64,000 bases of DNA from Staphylococcus sp. 17KM0847 (GCF_013463155.1 NZ_CP040781.1:1240001-1304000); one strand, 5' to 3'; counted from the stretch's first letter, positions 47,527 through 58,186 are shown. The notes: generated by a model not told the origin, from the letters alone. Program-made: numbers and translations.

Positions 47527-48102
47527 TTAATCGAAATGATGAACAATTTTATTTTTTAGATACAGAAATGCATCATAGCCATCTGTTTTACAAAAATGAC
47601 CGCCCTTATCTTTTTCATACAGTTTACAATTTAATTTTTCACATACAATCCGAGAAGCTTCAATAGGCACAACATAATCATCTTTTGCTGCAATACCAAA
47701 CATATGTAATATTTTCTTTTGTAAATACTCATAATCTATTTCCCATTTAAAAAATGAATCTAAGACCTTTTGAGTTGGTAATAAAGGGGCATCTTCTGGT
47801 AAATTGCCAACAAAACCTGATACCATTGCAAGTCCCCCTACTTCTGATACATCTAAGTCATCAATAAATTTTAAAGTTGTGATGACACCTAGACTGTGGG
47901 CAACAAAGATAGTCTCTTTATTAACATCTGTTATGTTTTCTTTCATGTATGCTAACCACTCATCACCATCTGGACAATCTGTATTTGGTAAATCTAAAGT
48001 AATAACTTGATGTCCTTCAATTTCTAAAGTTTTTTTCAACCATGGGAACCAATGATCCTGACTATTCGCTTGGTAACCATGTATAATATAAACTTTTGTC
48101 AT
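47527..48102 (-). CDS. RBBP9/YdeN-family alpha/beta hydrolase
   Basis: 191 residues. HGYQANSQDHWFPWL near 8-22 is the family N-terminal signature; the nucleophile Ser70 lies in VAHSLGV, Asp in KDDYVVP near 148 and His in GGHFCK near 171, so the triad is complete. These small serine hydrolases have no defined bacterial substrate. It is monocistronic. AGAGAGGAG precedes the ATG. Confidence 0.85.
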   Translation of the reverse strand: MTKVYIIHGYQANSQDHWFPWLKKTLEIEGHQVITLDLPNTDCPDGDEWLAYMKENITDVNKETIFVAHSLGVITTLKFIDDLDVSEVGGLAMVSGFVGNLPEDAPLLPTQKVLDSFFKWEIDYEYLQKKILHMFGIAAKDDYVVPIEASRIVCEKLNCKLYEKDKGGHFCKTDGYDAFLYLKNKIVHHFD

Positions 48103-48227
48103 AAATAGGACTCCTCTCTCATATTCTTATCATACCACACTATTTATTCGTAAATCATTGAATAATTTTCGAAATTTTCAAAAATGATACGCTGTTTAAA
48201 GCTCTAAATTTCCCCTTTATATAAATA

Positions 48228-48263
48228 GAAAAAGCAGCCCAATGGAAAATTCCATAAGACTGC
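48228..48263 (-). terminator. terminator of hemEHY
   Basis: On the minus strand GCAG..TATGGAA pairs with TTCCATT..CTGC, followed by TTTTTC. Confidence 0.75.
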
Positions 48264-48312
48264 ATTGTTACGTTATATAATGCCCATATCACTTAACTTA
48301 ACACCTATATCA

Positions 48313-49710
48313 TTATAAACGTGGAATTAAGTTATCCACTGCTTGTTTTGCTTGTTTAATACAATCTGGTAATCCAACTGCTTCAAATGGTGCCCCTGTA
48401 ACTTGTAAATGTGGATAGTTTGATAAAATATGTTGTTGAATTTGCTTAATTTTTTCAATATGTCCGACATGGTACTGTGGACTTGCATAAGGCATTTTAT
48501 TAACGATTGTAAATTCTGGTTCTCCCTTGAATGTCATCATTTGTTTTAAATCTCGTTGAGCAATTTCAACGAGCGCCTCATCAGTCTGTTCGTTAACGAT
48601 ATTATCGCCCTGTTTACCAATGTATGCACGAATTAGAACTTTGCCCTCTGGTGCTGTATGTGGCCATTTTTTAGAAGTCCACGTACATGCTGTAATATCT
48701 GTATGACTTGTTCGTGCAATAACAAATCCTGTTCCATTGTGGATATTCTCAATATTTTGTTCATCATAAGCAAATACAATCGTCGCCACAGAAGATGCCT
48801 CTAAACAATCAAAGTAGTCAAACATTGGATCATTACTAAACCATTGGCGAAACACTTGATGTGGTGTCGCTACGATGACACCGTCGTAATACACTTGTTT
48901 TTCCTCATTTAACACCACATGATAGCCTTTTTGCATCGCTTTTAAGTCGACTACTTTTGTATTGTAATGAATCGTTACATCATGTTTGAGAAGCCATTTT
49001 TCAAGGTGCATAATAAAATCATATAGCCCTCGCTTAAATTGTTTAAATTGTCCTTGAGGTCCTTGAATATGCGCTTCTTTTTGCAAACGTGCTTTACGAA
49101 TTTTTTGCATTCCTTTAATAATACTACCGTGCTCTTCTTCTAATAATTTAAAGTTAGGAAATGTACTCATTAAGCTTAACTCATCAATATCTGTACCATA
49201 AATACCACTTAACAATGGCTCGATTAAGTTTTCTAATAATTCATCTCCCAATCGTTCACGGAAAAAATGCCCCACCGACATATCACCTTCTGGCATTTCC
49301 AAAGGTTTCATCGTCAAATCTTTCAATGCACGTAGTTTGCCTTTCATAGAGATAAGCTGTGTTGTCATAAATGGCTTAAAATCAGTTGGAATACCTAAGA
49401 TCGCACCACCAGGAATGGGATAAAGTTGATTGTCTGCAAAAATATAAGATTGTCCTGTTTCATTCGTTACAATATCATCATCTGTCAATCCAATATCTTT
49501 AGCAACTTCTGTCATAATGGTTTTGCGTCCAAGATATGATTCCGGACCTAACTCTATCACATAACCCTCTCTATATGCTGTTTTAATTTTTCCTCCCGGG
49601 ACATTCGAAGCTTCATAAACTGTAACATCAAGATTAGGATATGCCTTTTTGATAAAATATGCACTCGTTAATCCTGTAATACCCGCACCTATTATTGCCA
49701 CACTTGTCAT
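48313..49710 (-). CDS. hemY: coproporphyrinogen III oxidase (HemY/CgoX)
   Basis: 465 residues. FAD-binding IIGAGITGLTSAY near 6-18, GGKIKT near 38 and a C-terminal VTGAPFEAVGLPDCI segment. In Gram-positive bacteria this enzyme acts in the coproporphyrin-dependent branch, oxidising coproporphyrinogen III to coproporphyrin III. I start at the ATG at 49710; a GTG at 49719, overlapping the hemH stop, is an alternative. Last gene of hemE-hemH-hemY. Confidence 0.94.
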   Translation of the reverse strand: MTSVAIIGAGITGLTSAYFIKKAYPNLDVTVYEASNVPGGKIKTAYREGYVIELGPESYLGRKTIMTEVAKDIGLTDDDIVTNETGQSYIFADNQLYPIPGGAILGIPTDFKPFMTTQLISMKGKLRALKDLTMKPLEMPEGDMSVGHFFRERLGDELLENLIEPLLSGIYGTDIDELSLMSTFPNFKLLEEEHGSIIKGMQKIRKARLQKEAHIQGPQGQFKQFKRGLYDFIMHLEKWLLKHDVTIHYNTKVVDLKAMQKGYHVVLNEEKQVYYDGVIVATPHQVFRQWFSNDPMFDYFDCLEASSVATIVFAYDEQNIENIHNGTGFVIARTSHTDITACTWTSKKWPHTAPEGKVLIRAYIGKQGDNIVNEQTDEALVEIAQRDLKQMMTFKGEPEFTIVNKMPYASPQYHVGHIEKIKQIQQHILSNYPHLQVTGAPFEAVGLPDCIKQAKQAVDNLIPRL

Positions 49711-49715
49711 TTTAC

Positions 49716-50654
49716 TCACGCTTTCTTATACACTGTTGTTATTTCTTCTACGATTGCATCAATAAACAAAGGATGTGTGTCAGGCATTGGTGGACGATGA
49801 TATGCAGCGCCAACCTCATCACACACAACTTTACATTCATAGTCATTATCATATAATACTTCTAAATGTTCAGCCACAAAACCTACTGGTGTATATATAA
49901 AGTGCTTAAAGTTACCCTTCTCAGCAAGTTCACGTGTTAAATCTTGTACATCTGGACCAATCCATGGTGTACCTGTATTGCCTGCCGATTGCCATCCCAC
50001 CGTTACTTGTCGTAATGATGTATGTTCTACGATACTTCTTGCTGTTTCAGAAATTTGTGATGGATAAGGATCATTAGAATCAAGCACTGGCTTCATTGGC
50101 AAACTGTGTGCTGATACGATAAGCATTGTCTTGTCGTACTCAGATTTTGGAATATGATTAAGCACTTCAGTAATACGCATCGACCAATATTCAATAAATT
50201 TGGGTTGTTTGTAATAATGATTAACGTGGTGCAACACAATATTCAACTCATCTGCTTTTTGCTTTGCACGCTTATTATATGAACCAATTGAAAACTGTGA
50301 GTAATGCGGTGCTAACACAACTGTAACAGCTTCAGTGATACCATCTTTATGCATCTCTTCTATTGCATCTTCAATAAATGGGTGAATATGTTTAAGTCCA
50401 ATATACAATTTAAACTCTACATCTTGATAATAAGCACTATGATTTAATCTATCTACCAATGCTTCAGCTTGACGTTCTGTTGTTCCTGCAAGTGGAGAAA
50501 GCCCACCTATTGCCTCATAGCGTCTTACCAAGTCATCCAACGCTTCTCGACTCGGTTTACGTCCACCTCTAATATCTGTATAGTATGGCTCAATATCACT
50601 TTTCTTATATGGCGTCCCATAAGCCATGACTAATAAACCTACTTTAGTTGTCAT
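49716..50654 (-). CDS. hemH: coproporphyrin III ferrochelatase (HemH/CpfC)
   Basis: 312 residues. The metal-site His lies in SAHSLPM near 180-186, and a late Glu in VGFVAEHLEVLYDND near 260. It inserts iron into coproporphyrin III, the penultimate step of the Gram-positive heme route. N-terminal LLVMAYGTPY is typical. It lies 39 bases after hemE. Confidence 0.95.
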   Translation of the reverse strand: MTTKVGLLVMAYGTPYKKSDIEPYYTDIRGGRKPSREALDDLVRRYEAIGGLSPLAGTTERQAEALVDRLNHSAYYQDVEFKLYIGLKHIHPFIEDAIEEMHKDGITEAVTVVLAPHYSQFSIGSYNKRAKQKADELNIVLHHVNHYYKQPKFIEYWSMRITEVLNHIPKSEYDKTMLIVSAHSLPMKPVLDSNDPYPSQISETARSIVEHTSLRQVTVGWQSAGNTGTPWIGPDVQDLTRELAEKGNFKHFIYTPVGFVAEHLEVLYDNDYECKVVCDEVGAAYHRPPMPDTHPLFIDAIVEEITTVYKKA

Positions 50655-50693
50655 CTTTCATCCGTCCTTTATATATGCGTATTCAATATGCCA

Positions 50694-51734
50694 TCACTTA
50701 TGAGCAGTGTAGTCATGCACAAACTGAGCTACACGACCCAACACTTCTGGCTTTACTTCTGGGAATACACCATGTCCTAAATTAAATATATGTCCCCCAC
50801 TATGTGCTTTTCCTTGATCTAAAATAGGCTTCAAGCGTGCTTCTATGACTTCCCATGGTGCAAGTAATATACTTGGGTCAAGATTACCTTGAAGTGTTTT
50901 TGTTACCCCTTGATGACTTGCCTCTTGTATAGATGTTCGCCAATCCAATCCTAGTACATCAATCGGCAATTGTTGCCAAGATTGAATAAGATGACTTGCC
51001 CCTACACCAAATAAAATAACAGGAATACCCAAAGCTTTAATTCCTGATACCATTTTTTCCATACAAGGTTTAATAAAATAGTCATAATCTGCTTGATTAA
51101 GTGCACCTACCCATGAATCAAAAATCTGAATAAGTTGTGCTCCCGCTTCAACTTGACCTTTAACATATGTAATAGACATATCAGCAAGTGTATCCATCAA
51201 TTTAAACCATGTTGCTTCATCACTATACATCATCGCTTTTGTTTTATTGTAGTTTTTAGATGGACCTCCTTCTATCATATAACTTGCTAATGTAAAAGGT
51301 GCCCCCGTAAAACCAATGAGTGGTACATTAAGTTGTTCTTTCGTTAACAGTTGAATTGTATCGAGCACATAAGGTACATCTCGTTTAGGATCAATTTTCC
51401 CCAATGCCATCACATCTGAATACTGGCGAATTGGGTTTGAAATCACTGGGCCAATGCCTGACTTTATGTCTACATCTACCCCAATTGCTTTTAACGGTGT
51501 CATAATATCTTTATATAAAACAGCTGCATCCGTGTTGTATTGATCTACTGGTAATTTCGTCACATAGGCACATAACTCTGGCTGATGTGTAATATCAAAT
51601 AAGGAGTACTGTTCTTTCAGCTTCCTATATTCTGGCTGTGAACGACCTGCCTGACGCATAAACCAAACCGGTGTATGTGCGACAGACTGCCCCTTTATCG
51701 CTCGTAACATCGTATCATTAAACGTATTATTCAT
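50694..51734 (-). CDS. hemE: uroporphyrinogen decarboxylase
   Basis: 346 residues. The N-terminal signature [16 protein letters not shown] near 21-36 and [17 protein letters not shown] near 137-153 are complete. It converts uroporphyrinogen III to coproporphyrinogen III. The ATG at 51734 follows AAGGAGG. First gene of the operon, divergent from traP; the promoter must lie in the 247 bases between. Confidence 0.97.
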   Translation of the reverse strand: MNNTFNDTMLRAIKGQSVAHTPVWFMRQAGRSQPEYRKLKEQYSLFDITHQPELCAYVTKLPVDQYNTDAAVLYKDIMTPLKAIGVDVDIKSGIGPVISNPIRQYSDVMALGKIDPKRDVPYVLDTIQLLTKEQLNVPLIGFTGAPFTLASYMIEGGPSKNYNKTKAMMYSDEATWFKLMDTLADMSITYVKGQVEAGAQLIQIFDSWVGALNQADYDYFIKPCMEKMVSGIKALGIPVILFGVGASHLIQSWQQLPIDVLGLDWRTSIQEASHQGVTKTLQGNLDPSILLAPWEVIEARLKPILDQGKAHSGGHIFNLGHGVFPEVKPEVLGRVAQFVHDYTAHK

Positions 51735-51981
51735 TTGGTCCTCCTTAAATACAATCATTCTTTCCAAATATAGCATATCCACATTAAAGAACGCTGTGAA
51801 AAATACCATTGTCACAAAAAAGTTAAATGTTGTATAGCAATAAAATCATACATCATAAAGTATATCATGCCTCCCAATAAATATTCTAAAGATGGTAACA
51901 CTTTTTAATTTATGGGTATAATAAGGATATACAATTTTCTTTTTTATAGATATCACATTAACAAACAAGGAGTCGTGTATT

Positions 51982-52488
51982 ATGAACTTTTATATCACTT
52001 ATGGTACTTTTGATTTCTTACGTCAGATTCAACAGCAACATCAAGATCGCCATATGCTTATTTTTTCTGGTGATGATCAATCCATTATTATAGATGAAAC
52101 AAATCAAGAAACACGCTTTCAACAGCCTAATAGTTATCGCGTATTGACAAGTGTCGGAACGATTGACGAGGCTCATTTTCAAATATTGATTACAATACCT
52201 ACAACAGAAGATCATCAATATCAGCTCGAAAAACAACTTGAAAACTACGTACCGAAAGTCGATCAGTTTGAAGGCTTTTGTAGTTATAGACTGTTAAAAC
52301 CTAAAAACCATAATATTTATAAAGTATTACTCGGATTTACATCTCGACCACATTATGAAGATTATAAAAAGTCATCAGCTTTTCGTAAATATTTATCTTA
52401 CGAAGCTACTAAACCTTTAGCCGGTGCATCCAACGTACATGCGAACTATCTTGAAAAATACTTCTATCCAGTAACTGATGAAATCTAA
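51982..52488 (+). CDS. traP: TRAP family protein (HmoB-like antibiotic-biosynthesis-monooxygenase fold)
   Basis: 168 residues with a C-terminal ABM-type ferredoxin-like domain (about 65-160). Histidines at 65, 78 and 153 correspond, with an offset of one, to the S. aureus TRAP residues 66, 79 and 154 once reported as phosphorylated. Related HmoB-type proteins bind or degrade heme, which fits the position next to hemEHY. The claimed agr role in S. aureus is disputed. AAGGAG precedes the ATG. Confidence 0.88.
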   Translation: MNFYITYGTFDFLRQIQQQHQDRHMLIFSGDDQSIIIDETNQETRFQQPNSYRVLTSVGTIDEAHFQILITIPTTEDHQYQLEKQLENYVPKVDQFEGFCSYRLLKPKNHNIYKVLLGFTSRPHYEDYKKSSAFRKYLSYEATKPLAGASNVHANYLEKYFYPVTDEI

Positions 52489-52541
52489 AAAAGTCCTTAC
52501 AATAAGCAGACCTAATAATACTGCTTATTGTAAGGACTTTT
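52487..52541. terminator. bidirectional terminator
   Basis: A 21-bp perfect stem (52489-52509 with 52521-52541) with an 11-base loop, between traP and the convergent ecsB. Confidence 0.93.
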
Positions 52542-52593
52542 GACTTAATCGTGTATTCGAATTTTACAATTATGGTTACACGTCATCTATCCT

Positions 52594-53808
52594 TTAATCT
52601 CTTAATAACGTTTCACGATATTTTAGTTTTTTTATTGTATGTTTAATTGTTAGCAATCCAACAATAAAGAAAAATACAATCAAATAACCATAATGAATAG
52701 CAATAAATAAATAAATTACACTTAAAAATGTCGCTATAATCATCACTGTTGTATATAAAAATTGACGATACCCTTCAATAACCATAGATTCAGCAACAGG
52801 CCATACTTGAGGCCATAAGCCATAGGACTCTTGTGTATAAAATTGAGACATTTGTAATATCGTAATATAAATTGTTAAACAACCGATTAATAGGCTAATA
52901 ATGGGGTGATTAAGCCATAGCATCAAAAGTATACCTATCACAATCAAGCGCAATGTTAAATGAAATGCATCTTTCCCTCGTAAAAAGTTGCGCTTAAATA
53001 AATAGGGATACATTTTTTGAGCGTTGAATTTTCGAGGTGTTGTTAACAAAATATCTAAGTATCTTCTACGTACTGCACCTTCTTGAATACCTTTGACATC
53101 TGTAAACATATTTACAAATTTATAATAATTTACTTTATGTTGATGTGCTTGCTTAATAAGAAAATCCCAAGGAAACCTTTGATGTGCTGTCATTTTTTTC
53201 AACAATGCATACAAGCAAGCCAATGCGATAATACTCCCAAAACTGGCCTTACTTTGCGCGCTTAGCATCACATAGTAACCCGATAAGCTTAAAATAAACA
53301 TCACAATATGAAATGACCAATTTTCTAGGCCAAATAAAAACCATTGCCATCTTAGCATTAACCCTAGTAAAGGAAAGAGTAGTGCCATAATACTAGCAAT
53401 AACAAAAACACCAATATCATTCGGATGAACTGCACGCCATAAAGGATAAGCAATTACAAGTAGTAGCACTTGTAACGGTAATCGTGAGTAATAGCTGACC
53501 CAAATACTTTGTTTGATATAATTGTGCATTTGACGTTCAAAAGGCAATAAAAATAAACCATCTGCATCTTCTAAAAGTGTTTTCAGTGGGAAGATTGAAC
53601 TCATCGATAGTGTCATTGCAATTAATAATGCATAGTTAATATCTTCAGGAACATTACGCAACCACTGACCGTAACCAAGGATGAAAGCGCCTATCAAAAT
53701 AGTTAAAAACACTATAAAATGACCATTAAATATAAACTTATTATAATACTGCTTTTCTTTTATTTGAGTACGATGCCTTTGTATAAAGAGCTGTTTCGCA
53801 GTCATCAT
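52594..53808 (-). CDS. ecsB: ABC transporter permease EcsB
   Basis: 404 residues with about eight hydrophobic segments in two groups (about 28-130 and 280-395). The length and position after ecsA match EcsB. In Bacillus and S. aureus the Ecs transporter affects protein secretion, membrane proteolysis and pheromone export, partly through RasP; its substrate is not settled. It overlaps ecsA by four bases. Confidence 0.9.
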   Translation of the reverse strand: MMTAKQLFIQRHRTQIKEKQYYNKFIFNGHFIVFLTILIGAFILGYGQWLRNVPEDINYALLIAMTLSMSSIFPLKTLLEDADGLFLLPFERQMHNYIKQSIWVSYYSRLPLQVLLLVIAYPLWRAVHPNDIGVFVIASIMALLFPLLGLMLRWQWFLFGLENWSFHIVMFILSLSGYYVMLSAQSKASFGSIIALACLYALLKKMTAHQRFPWDFLIKQAHQHKVNYYKFVNMFTDVKGIQEGAVRRRYLDILLTTPRKFNAQKMYPYLFKRNFLRGKDAFHLTLRLIVIGILLMLWLNHPIISLLIGCLTIYITILQMSQFYTQESYGLWPQVWPVAESMVIEGYRQFLYTTVMIIATFLSVIYLFIAIHYGYLIVFFFIVGLLTIKHTIKKLKYRETLLRD

Positions 53809-54542
53809 AAGCGCTCTGCTCCTTGTGTTACACGAATATAAATATCATCTAGCGTAGCATCAGGCATATTCATTTGTTGGCGCAGTGCTTTGAGATTTCC
53901 CATTACAACAATCTCACCTTGATCTAAAATAATAAATCGATCACAGTATCGCTCTGCCGTAGCTAAAATATGTGTACTCATTAATACCGTACGCCCTTCT
54001 TCCTTTTTAGCTGCCATTAAATCTAACATCGCTTGTATACCTAAAGGATCAAGTCCTAAAAATGGCTCATCAATGATATATAAGTCAGGGTCAACAATAA
54101 AAGCACAAATAATCATTACTTTCTGTTTCATCCCCTTAGAAAAATGGCTCGGAAAAACATCAAGCTGCTCTTCTAAACGAAAAGTTTTGAGTAAAGGCAT
54201 AGCTCGTGACATTGCGGTCTCCTGTGGTATATCATAGGCCATCGCCGTCATATCGATATGTTCTTTTAAGGTCAATGTATCATATATGACTGGTGATTCT
54301 GGAATGTATGACAAATGCTTACGATATGTATCTATATCTTCTTTTATATTAATGCCAGAAATCACCATTTCTCCTTCTGTTGGTGTTAATAAACCTAGCA
54401 TATGCTTAATCGTCGTACTCTTACCAGCACCATTTAAACCAATCAAACCTACAATTTCACCGGAATGTAATTCAAAGTTAAGGTTTTGGATAACAGGTTT
54501 TCTACCGTAACCACCTGTCAGATTTTTCACTTGTACAGTCAT
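53805..54542 (-). CDS. ecsA: ABC transporter ATP-binding protein EcsA
   Basis: 245 residues. Walker A GLNGAGKST at 35-43, signature SKGMKQK near 135, Walker B LYIIDEP near 155 and the switch His in STHIL near 190 are all present. The ATG at 54542 follows GGAGGTG. It energises EcsB in a two-gene operon and diverges from hit. Confidence 0.95.
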   Translation of the reverse strand: MTVQVKNLTGGYGRKPVIQNLNFELHSGEIVGLIGLNGAGKSTTIKHMLGLLTPTEGEMVISGINIKEDIDTYRKHLSYIPESPVIYDTLTLKEHIDMTAMAYDIPQETAMSRAMPLLKTFRLEEQLDVFPSHFSKGMKQKVMIICAFIVDPDLYIIDEPFLGLDPLGIQAMLDLMAAKKEEGRTVLMSTHILATAERYCDRFIILDQGEIVVMGNLKALRQQMNMPDATLDDIYIRVTQGAERL

Positions 54543-54679
54543 ATTAGCTGCACCTCCATAAACATTATTGTACCAAATAAATATACTTTTATGCCATTTA
54601 ATCACTAGTCATTATTTAGTTACACGTGAATAAACCACATGCTATAATGTAACTAAATAATGAATAGGGGGTTAAAACT

Positions 54680-55105
54680 ATGAGTGAAACTATTTTTTCG
54701 AAGATTATTAGTGGAGAAATCCCAAGTTACAAAGTTTATGAGAATGATTATGTTTATGCATTTTTGGATATTTCCCAAGTATCAAAAGGACATACATTAC
54801 TTATCCCTAAAAAAGCATCGCCAAATATTTTCGAAATTGATACCGAGACAATGCAACATATCGGTGAAGCATTGCCTATCGTGGCTAATGCTATTAAAGA
54901 TGCTTTCAACCCAGACGGTCTAAATATTATTCAAAATAATGGAGAATATGCATCACAGTCTGTTTTTCATATCCATTTTCATCTTATTCCACGTTATAAA
55001 GACGATATTGATGGTTTTGGCTATCAATGGACTACACATGAACAAGAAGTTGATGATACACAAAAAGCTAAAATTGCTCAGCAAATCGCTTCACATATTC
55101 AATGA
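54680..55105 (+). CDS. hit: HIT family nucleotide-binding protein
   Basis: 141 residues. The histidine triad HIHFHL is at 97-102. The protein is of the Hint type, hydrolysing adenosine phosphoramidates, with no defined cellular target. GGGGG precedes the ATG. hit divergent from ecsAB is an ancient arrangement shared with Bacillus. Confidence 0.95.
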   Translation: MSETIFSKIISGEIPSYKVYENDYVYAFLDISQVSKGHTLLIPKKASPNIFEIDTETMQHIGEALPIVANAIKDAFNPDGLNIIQNNGEYASQSVFHIHFHLIPRYKDDIDGFGYQWTTHEQEVDDTQKAKIAQQIASHIQ

Positions 55106-55186
55106 ACAATGAAATATACACACATACCTTAAACAAACTAGGGTATACATGACATATAACGATAAAATTAGGAGGCATTTATAATT

Positions 55187-55543
55187 ATGAAAGCTATTCG
55201 CATTTCATTAGGTCTAGCAGCTGGACTTGCTACTGGTTTAAGTGTAGCTTTATTAAATCGTAATACGAATGACACATCTGTACACACTACATCTTCTGAA
55301 AATACATCTGATATTACACAAGAATTAGATATAATTAAACAACAAATTAATAACATTATGAATTACGCTGTAACAGCTAAAAATGAAGGCGCTCAATTGA
55401 GTCGCTCAATAAGTCATGATCTCAAATCTTCTATTGGAACATTTAAAGCTGACATCAACCCAAATGTGCAAAGATTACAAAAATATATAGAAAATTTACA
55501 GAACCGTGGCGAAGAACTTACAAATTTTCCAACAAAAAAGTAA
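55187..55543 (+). CDS. YtxH-like small protein (YhaH position)
   Basis: 118 residues. A short hydrophobic N-terminal segment (about 5-24) is followed by a Ser/Thr-rich linker and a charged helical domain. In Bacillus the YtxH-family gene yhaH occupies the same position between hit and hpr. Function unknown. AGGAGG precedes the ATG. Confidence 0.6.
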   Translation: MKAIRISLGLAAGLATGLSVALLNRNTNDTSVHTTSSENTSDITQELDIIKQQINNIMNYAVTAKNEGAQLSRSISHDLKSSIGTFKADINPNVQRLQKYIENLQNRGEELTNFPTKK

Positions 55544-55616
55544 CTTTTTAATGCACAAATTAAAAATATTTGATATTTTTAATGAGGAAAGTAAAATAAT
55601 CAGATATACTTAAAGT

Positions 55617-55645
55617 AAGCATGATACACTTTGTATCATGCTTTT
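55617..55645 (+). terminator. hairpin before hpr
   Basis: AAGCATGATACA pairs perfectly with TGTATCATGCTT across three bases, followed by TTATA. It lies about 30 bases before the hpr start. Confidence 0.75.
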
Positions 55646-55670
55646 ATATAGTTGAAAGGAGCTAGTTGCC

Positions 55671-56201
55671 ATGACCGACAAACAACAACAAATTGAGAGT
55701 ATGTTATACACACATAGAGCTGCTATGCTTTCAAAAGTCATCTGGAAAAATGCAGAAAATGACTGGCAAGCTTGGCTAAAAAAATCAGGCATTACAATGA
55801 ATGAACATTTAATTCTTATGACAATTTATGCCTTCAAAAAAGTAACGATTTCTGATATATCTCGCTACGGTGTAATGCATGTATCAACTGCTTATAATTT
55901 TGCAAAACGTCTTGAAACACAAGGTCTATTAAAATTAGAAAAAGATACCCATGATAAACGTAATACCTTCATCATCTTAACTGACGAAGGGCATGAACTT
56001 GTAGAGCATATTTTTGAACAATATGATATGGCAGACAATAGTATTTATCAAGCTGCTCAACAATTTTATGATGAAATGTTTCACCTTCCAAGCTTTAGTG
56101 ATGCACATTATTTAGTATCACATCTTCAAGGTAAAGGTTTTTTAGAAGGTATTAATAAAAGTCATGATCATTTACGACAAAATTTACTTGACGTTGATTA
56201 A
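55671..56201 (+). CDS. hpr: MarR-family regulator Hpr (ScoC)-like
   Basis: 176 residues. The winged-helix region contains ISDISRYGVMHVSTAYNFAKRLE, nearly the DNA-recognition helix of Bacillus Hpr/ScoC, and DKRNTFIILTDEG in the wing. In Bacillus it represses proteases and sporulation genes. Role here unknown. Position between a YtxH-like gene and prsA matches Bacillus. GAAAGGAG precedes the ATG. Confidence 0.88.
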   Translation: MTDKQQQIESMLYTHRAAMLSKVIWKNAENDWQAWLKKSGITMNEHLILMTIYAFKKVTISDISRYGVMHVSTAYNFAKRLETQGLLKLEKDTHDKRNTFIILTDEGHELVEHIFEQYDMADNSIYQAAQQFYDEMFHLPSFSDAHYLVSHLQGKGFLEGINKSHDHLRQNLLDVD

Positions 56202-56249
56202 ATTGACATAGATAATACGGTATATCAATCATTTAAAAGGAGTATCTTA

Positions 56250-56876
56250 ATGTTAAATTGTTCTAAATCAATCGATATTCACTCTAGATTTGGTATTCCG
56301 CGTATCGCATTTATTAGTTTTGTGACAGTAGTCATTACTTTTTTTATTAGTTTTGAGCTCTTCCATTACTATTCAAATGTTCCTTTTACTGACGAAAAGT
56401 TTTTAATGTTTATTTGTTTAATGTTCAGTTTATATCCTATTCATAAGCTGATTCATGTTATGATGTTATTACCTTATTATCGTCATTTAAAAACATATAA
56501 ATTGATGCGTAAAAGTTGGATTCCTTTGTACAATGTCTTTTTAGATAAACCCGTACGCAAATATTATTTTTGTATCTGCTTAGTCATGCCTTTTATGATT
56601 ATCACATTAATTTGTATAGGTATTGCTTGTACATTTCCACATTATGGTCATTATTTTATGTTTTTATTAGCCTTAAATGCTGGATTTTCTGTTATGGATT
56701 TCCTCTATTTAAAAGTGATTATTTTTTCAAAGCAAGGTCAATTGGTTGAAGAACATATCAATGGCTTTGTACTACTTAAACAAAATAGTATATCTGATGT
56801 CGAATTAGAAAATGAAGATCGGCAATCTCAATTTACAAACCATAGATCAATCCCCTACCCTGACAATAATGACTAG
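56250..56876 (+). CDS. DUF3267 family membrane protein
   Basis: 208 residues with four hydrophobic segments (about 18-37, 46-66, 103-124 and 131-152). PIHKLIHVMMLLPYY near 64 fits the His-containing helix of DUF3267, which resembles site-2-protease-like zinc motifs but lacks the Glu of HExxH. Function unknown. AAAGGAG precedes the ATG. It probably shares a transcript with hpr. Confidence 0.7.
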   Translation: MLNCSKSIDIHSRFGIPRIAFISFVTVVITFFISFELFHYYSNVPFTDEKFLMFICLMFSLYPIHKLIHVMMLLPYYRHLKTYKLMRKSWIPLYNVFLDKPVRKYYFCICLVMPFMIITLICIGIACTFPHYGHYFMFLLALNAGFSVMDFLYLKVIIFSKQGQLVEEHINGFVLLKQNSISDVELENEDRQSQFTNHRSIPYPDNND

Positions 56877-56914
56877 ATTGAAAGAAGCAATGTGTTGCTA
56901 TTTCAATCTAGTCA
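56870..56914 (+). terminator. terminator after the DUF3267 gene
   Basis: TGACTAGATTGAAA pairs with TTTCAATCTAGTCA, with inner AGCAA/TTGCT. The left arm includes the stop codon of the gene. Confidence 0.7.
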
Positions 56915-57131
56915 TTGTTTATATAAAACCGCTCACACCCTCAATCTCTCTATTAAAACAAACCAAAATTAGCTATATTTCCCATTTTTTATCACAATTG
57001 TATTCCCTTTTTCGTCAATATAACATTATCATCCGCTCATACATTAGTCGTAGTTAATAGTTCTTTCGTTGGTTCACTTCTGTGATTATGGTATATTATT
57101 TGTGTTACTTTTATGTAAAGGAGAAAACGAT

Positions 57132-58091
57132 ATGAAGAAAGGTTTACAAAAGTTAATCATTCCTGTTACTGCAACAACGCTTATTTTAAGTGCTTGTGGC
57201 AACAATGCACCATCATCTAAAGATGAAACGCTTATTTCTTCTAAAGCTGGTGATGTTAAAGTAGAAGATGTTATGAAAGATATTGGAAATAGCCAAATTG
57301 CAAGCAGTTCTTTTAAAATTTTACTAGGCAATATTTTAGAGGATAAGTATGGTGATAAAGTAGACGATAAAAAAATCAATAAAGAAATTGATAGTCAAAT
57401 CGAAAAATATGGTGGCAAAGAACAATTTGAAAGTCTATTGAAACAACAGAACATTACAATGGATGAATATAAAGAACAACGAAAATTAATAGAGTACCAA
57501 AAACAACTATTAAATGAAAAAGTCAAAATTTCAGATAAAGAACTAAAAAAACAAACTAAAAAAGCTTCTCATATTTTAATTAAAGTTAAAGAAGATGACG
57601 ACGATAAAGAGGGTCTATCAGATAAAGAAGCAAAAAAGAAAATAGAATCTATTAAAAAGCAACTTGATAAAAACCCTAAAGACTTCGATAAAATAGCGAA
57701 AAAAGAATCTATGGATTCAAACAGTAAACAAGGTGGCAGTTTAGGATATGTCGTTAAAGGTCAAATGGTTGAACCTTTCGAAAAAGCACTCTTCAAATTA
57801 AAAGAAGGTGAAATTTCAGATATTGTCAAAACAGATTACGGCTATCATATTATTCGTGCCGATCAATCTACAAACTTTAATAAAGAAAAGTCAAAATTAA
57901 AATCCAAAGTTATTCAAAATAAACTACAAAAAGATCCAAAAATTTTAACAGATGCTTACAAAGAATTACTCGACGAATATAAAGTAGACTATAAAGATCG
58001 AGACATTAAAAAAGCAATTGAAGACTCTATACTTAATCCAGAAGCACTTCAAAAACAAGCATCACAAAGCGAACAAGGATTAGGGGTTTAA
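57132..58091 (+). CDS. prsA: foldase lipoprotein PrsA
   Basis: 319 residues. A signal peptide ends in the lipobox LILSAC with the lipidated Cys22. A parvulin PpiC domain covers about 150-245 (ASHILIKV, GGSLGYVVKGQMVEPFEKA, TDYGYHII), flanked by charged chaperone-like segments. PrsA folds exported proteins on the outer face of the membrane. AAAGGAG precedes the ATG at 57132. Confidence 0.95.
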   Translation: MKKGLQKLIIPVTATTLILSACGNNAPSSKDETLISSKAGDVKVEDVMKDIGNSQIASSSFKILLGNILEDKYGDKVDDKKINKEIDSQIEKYGGKEQFESLLKQQNITMDEYKEQRKLIEYQKQLLNEKVKISDKELKKQTKKASHILIKVKEDDDDKEGLSDKEAKKKIESIKKQLDKNPKDFDKIAKKESMDSNSKQGGSLGYVVKGQMVEPFEKALFKLKEGEISDIVKTDYGYHIIRADQSTNFNKEKSKLKSKVIQNKLQKDPKILTDAYKELLDEYKVDYKDRDIKKAIEDSILNPEALQKQASQSEQGLGV

Positions 58092-58186
58092 TCTTTCTAA
58101 AAAACAGTGATTCCACTTTTGTCATAACTAGGCTATTCCAAGAGTTGTTATATTTTAAATCACAATATTTGTATCCCCCACTACAA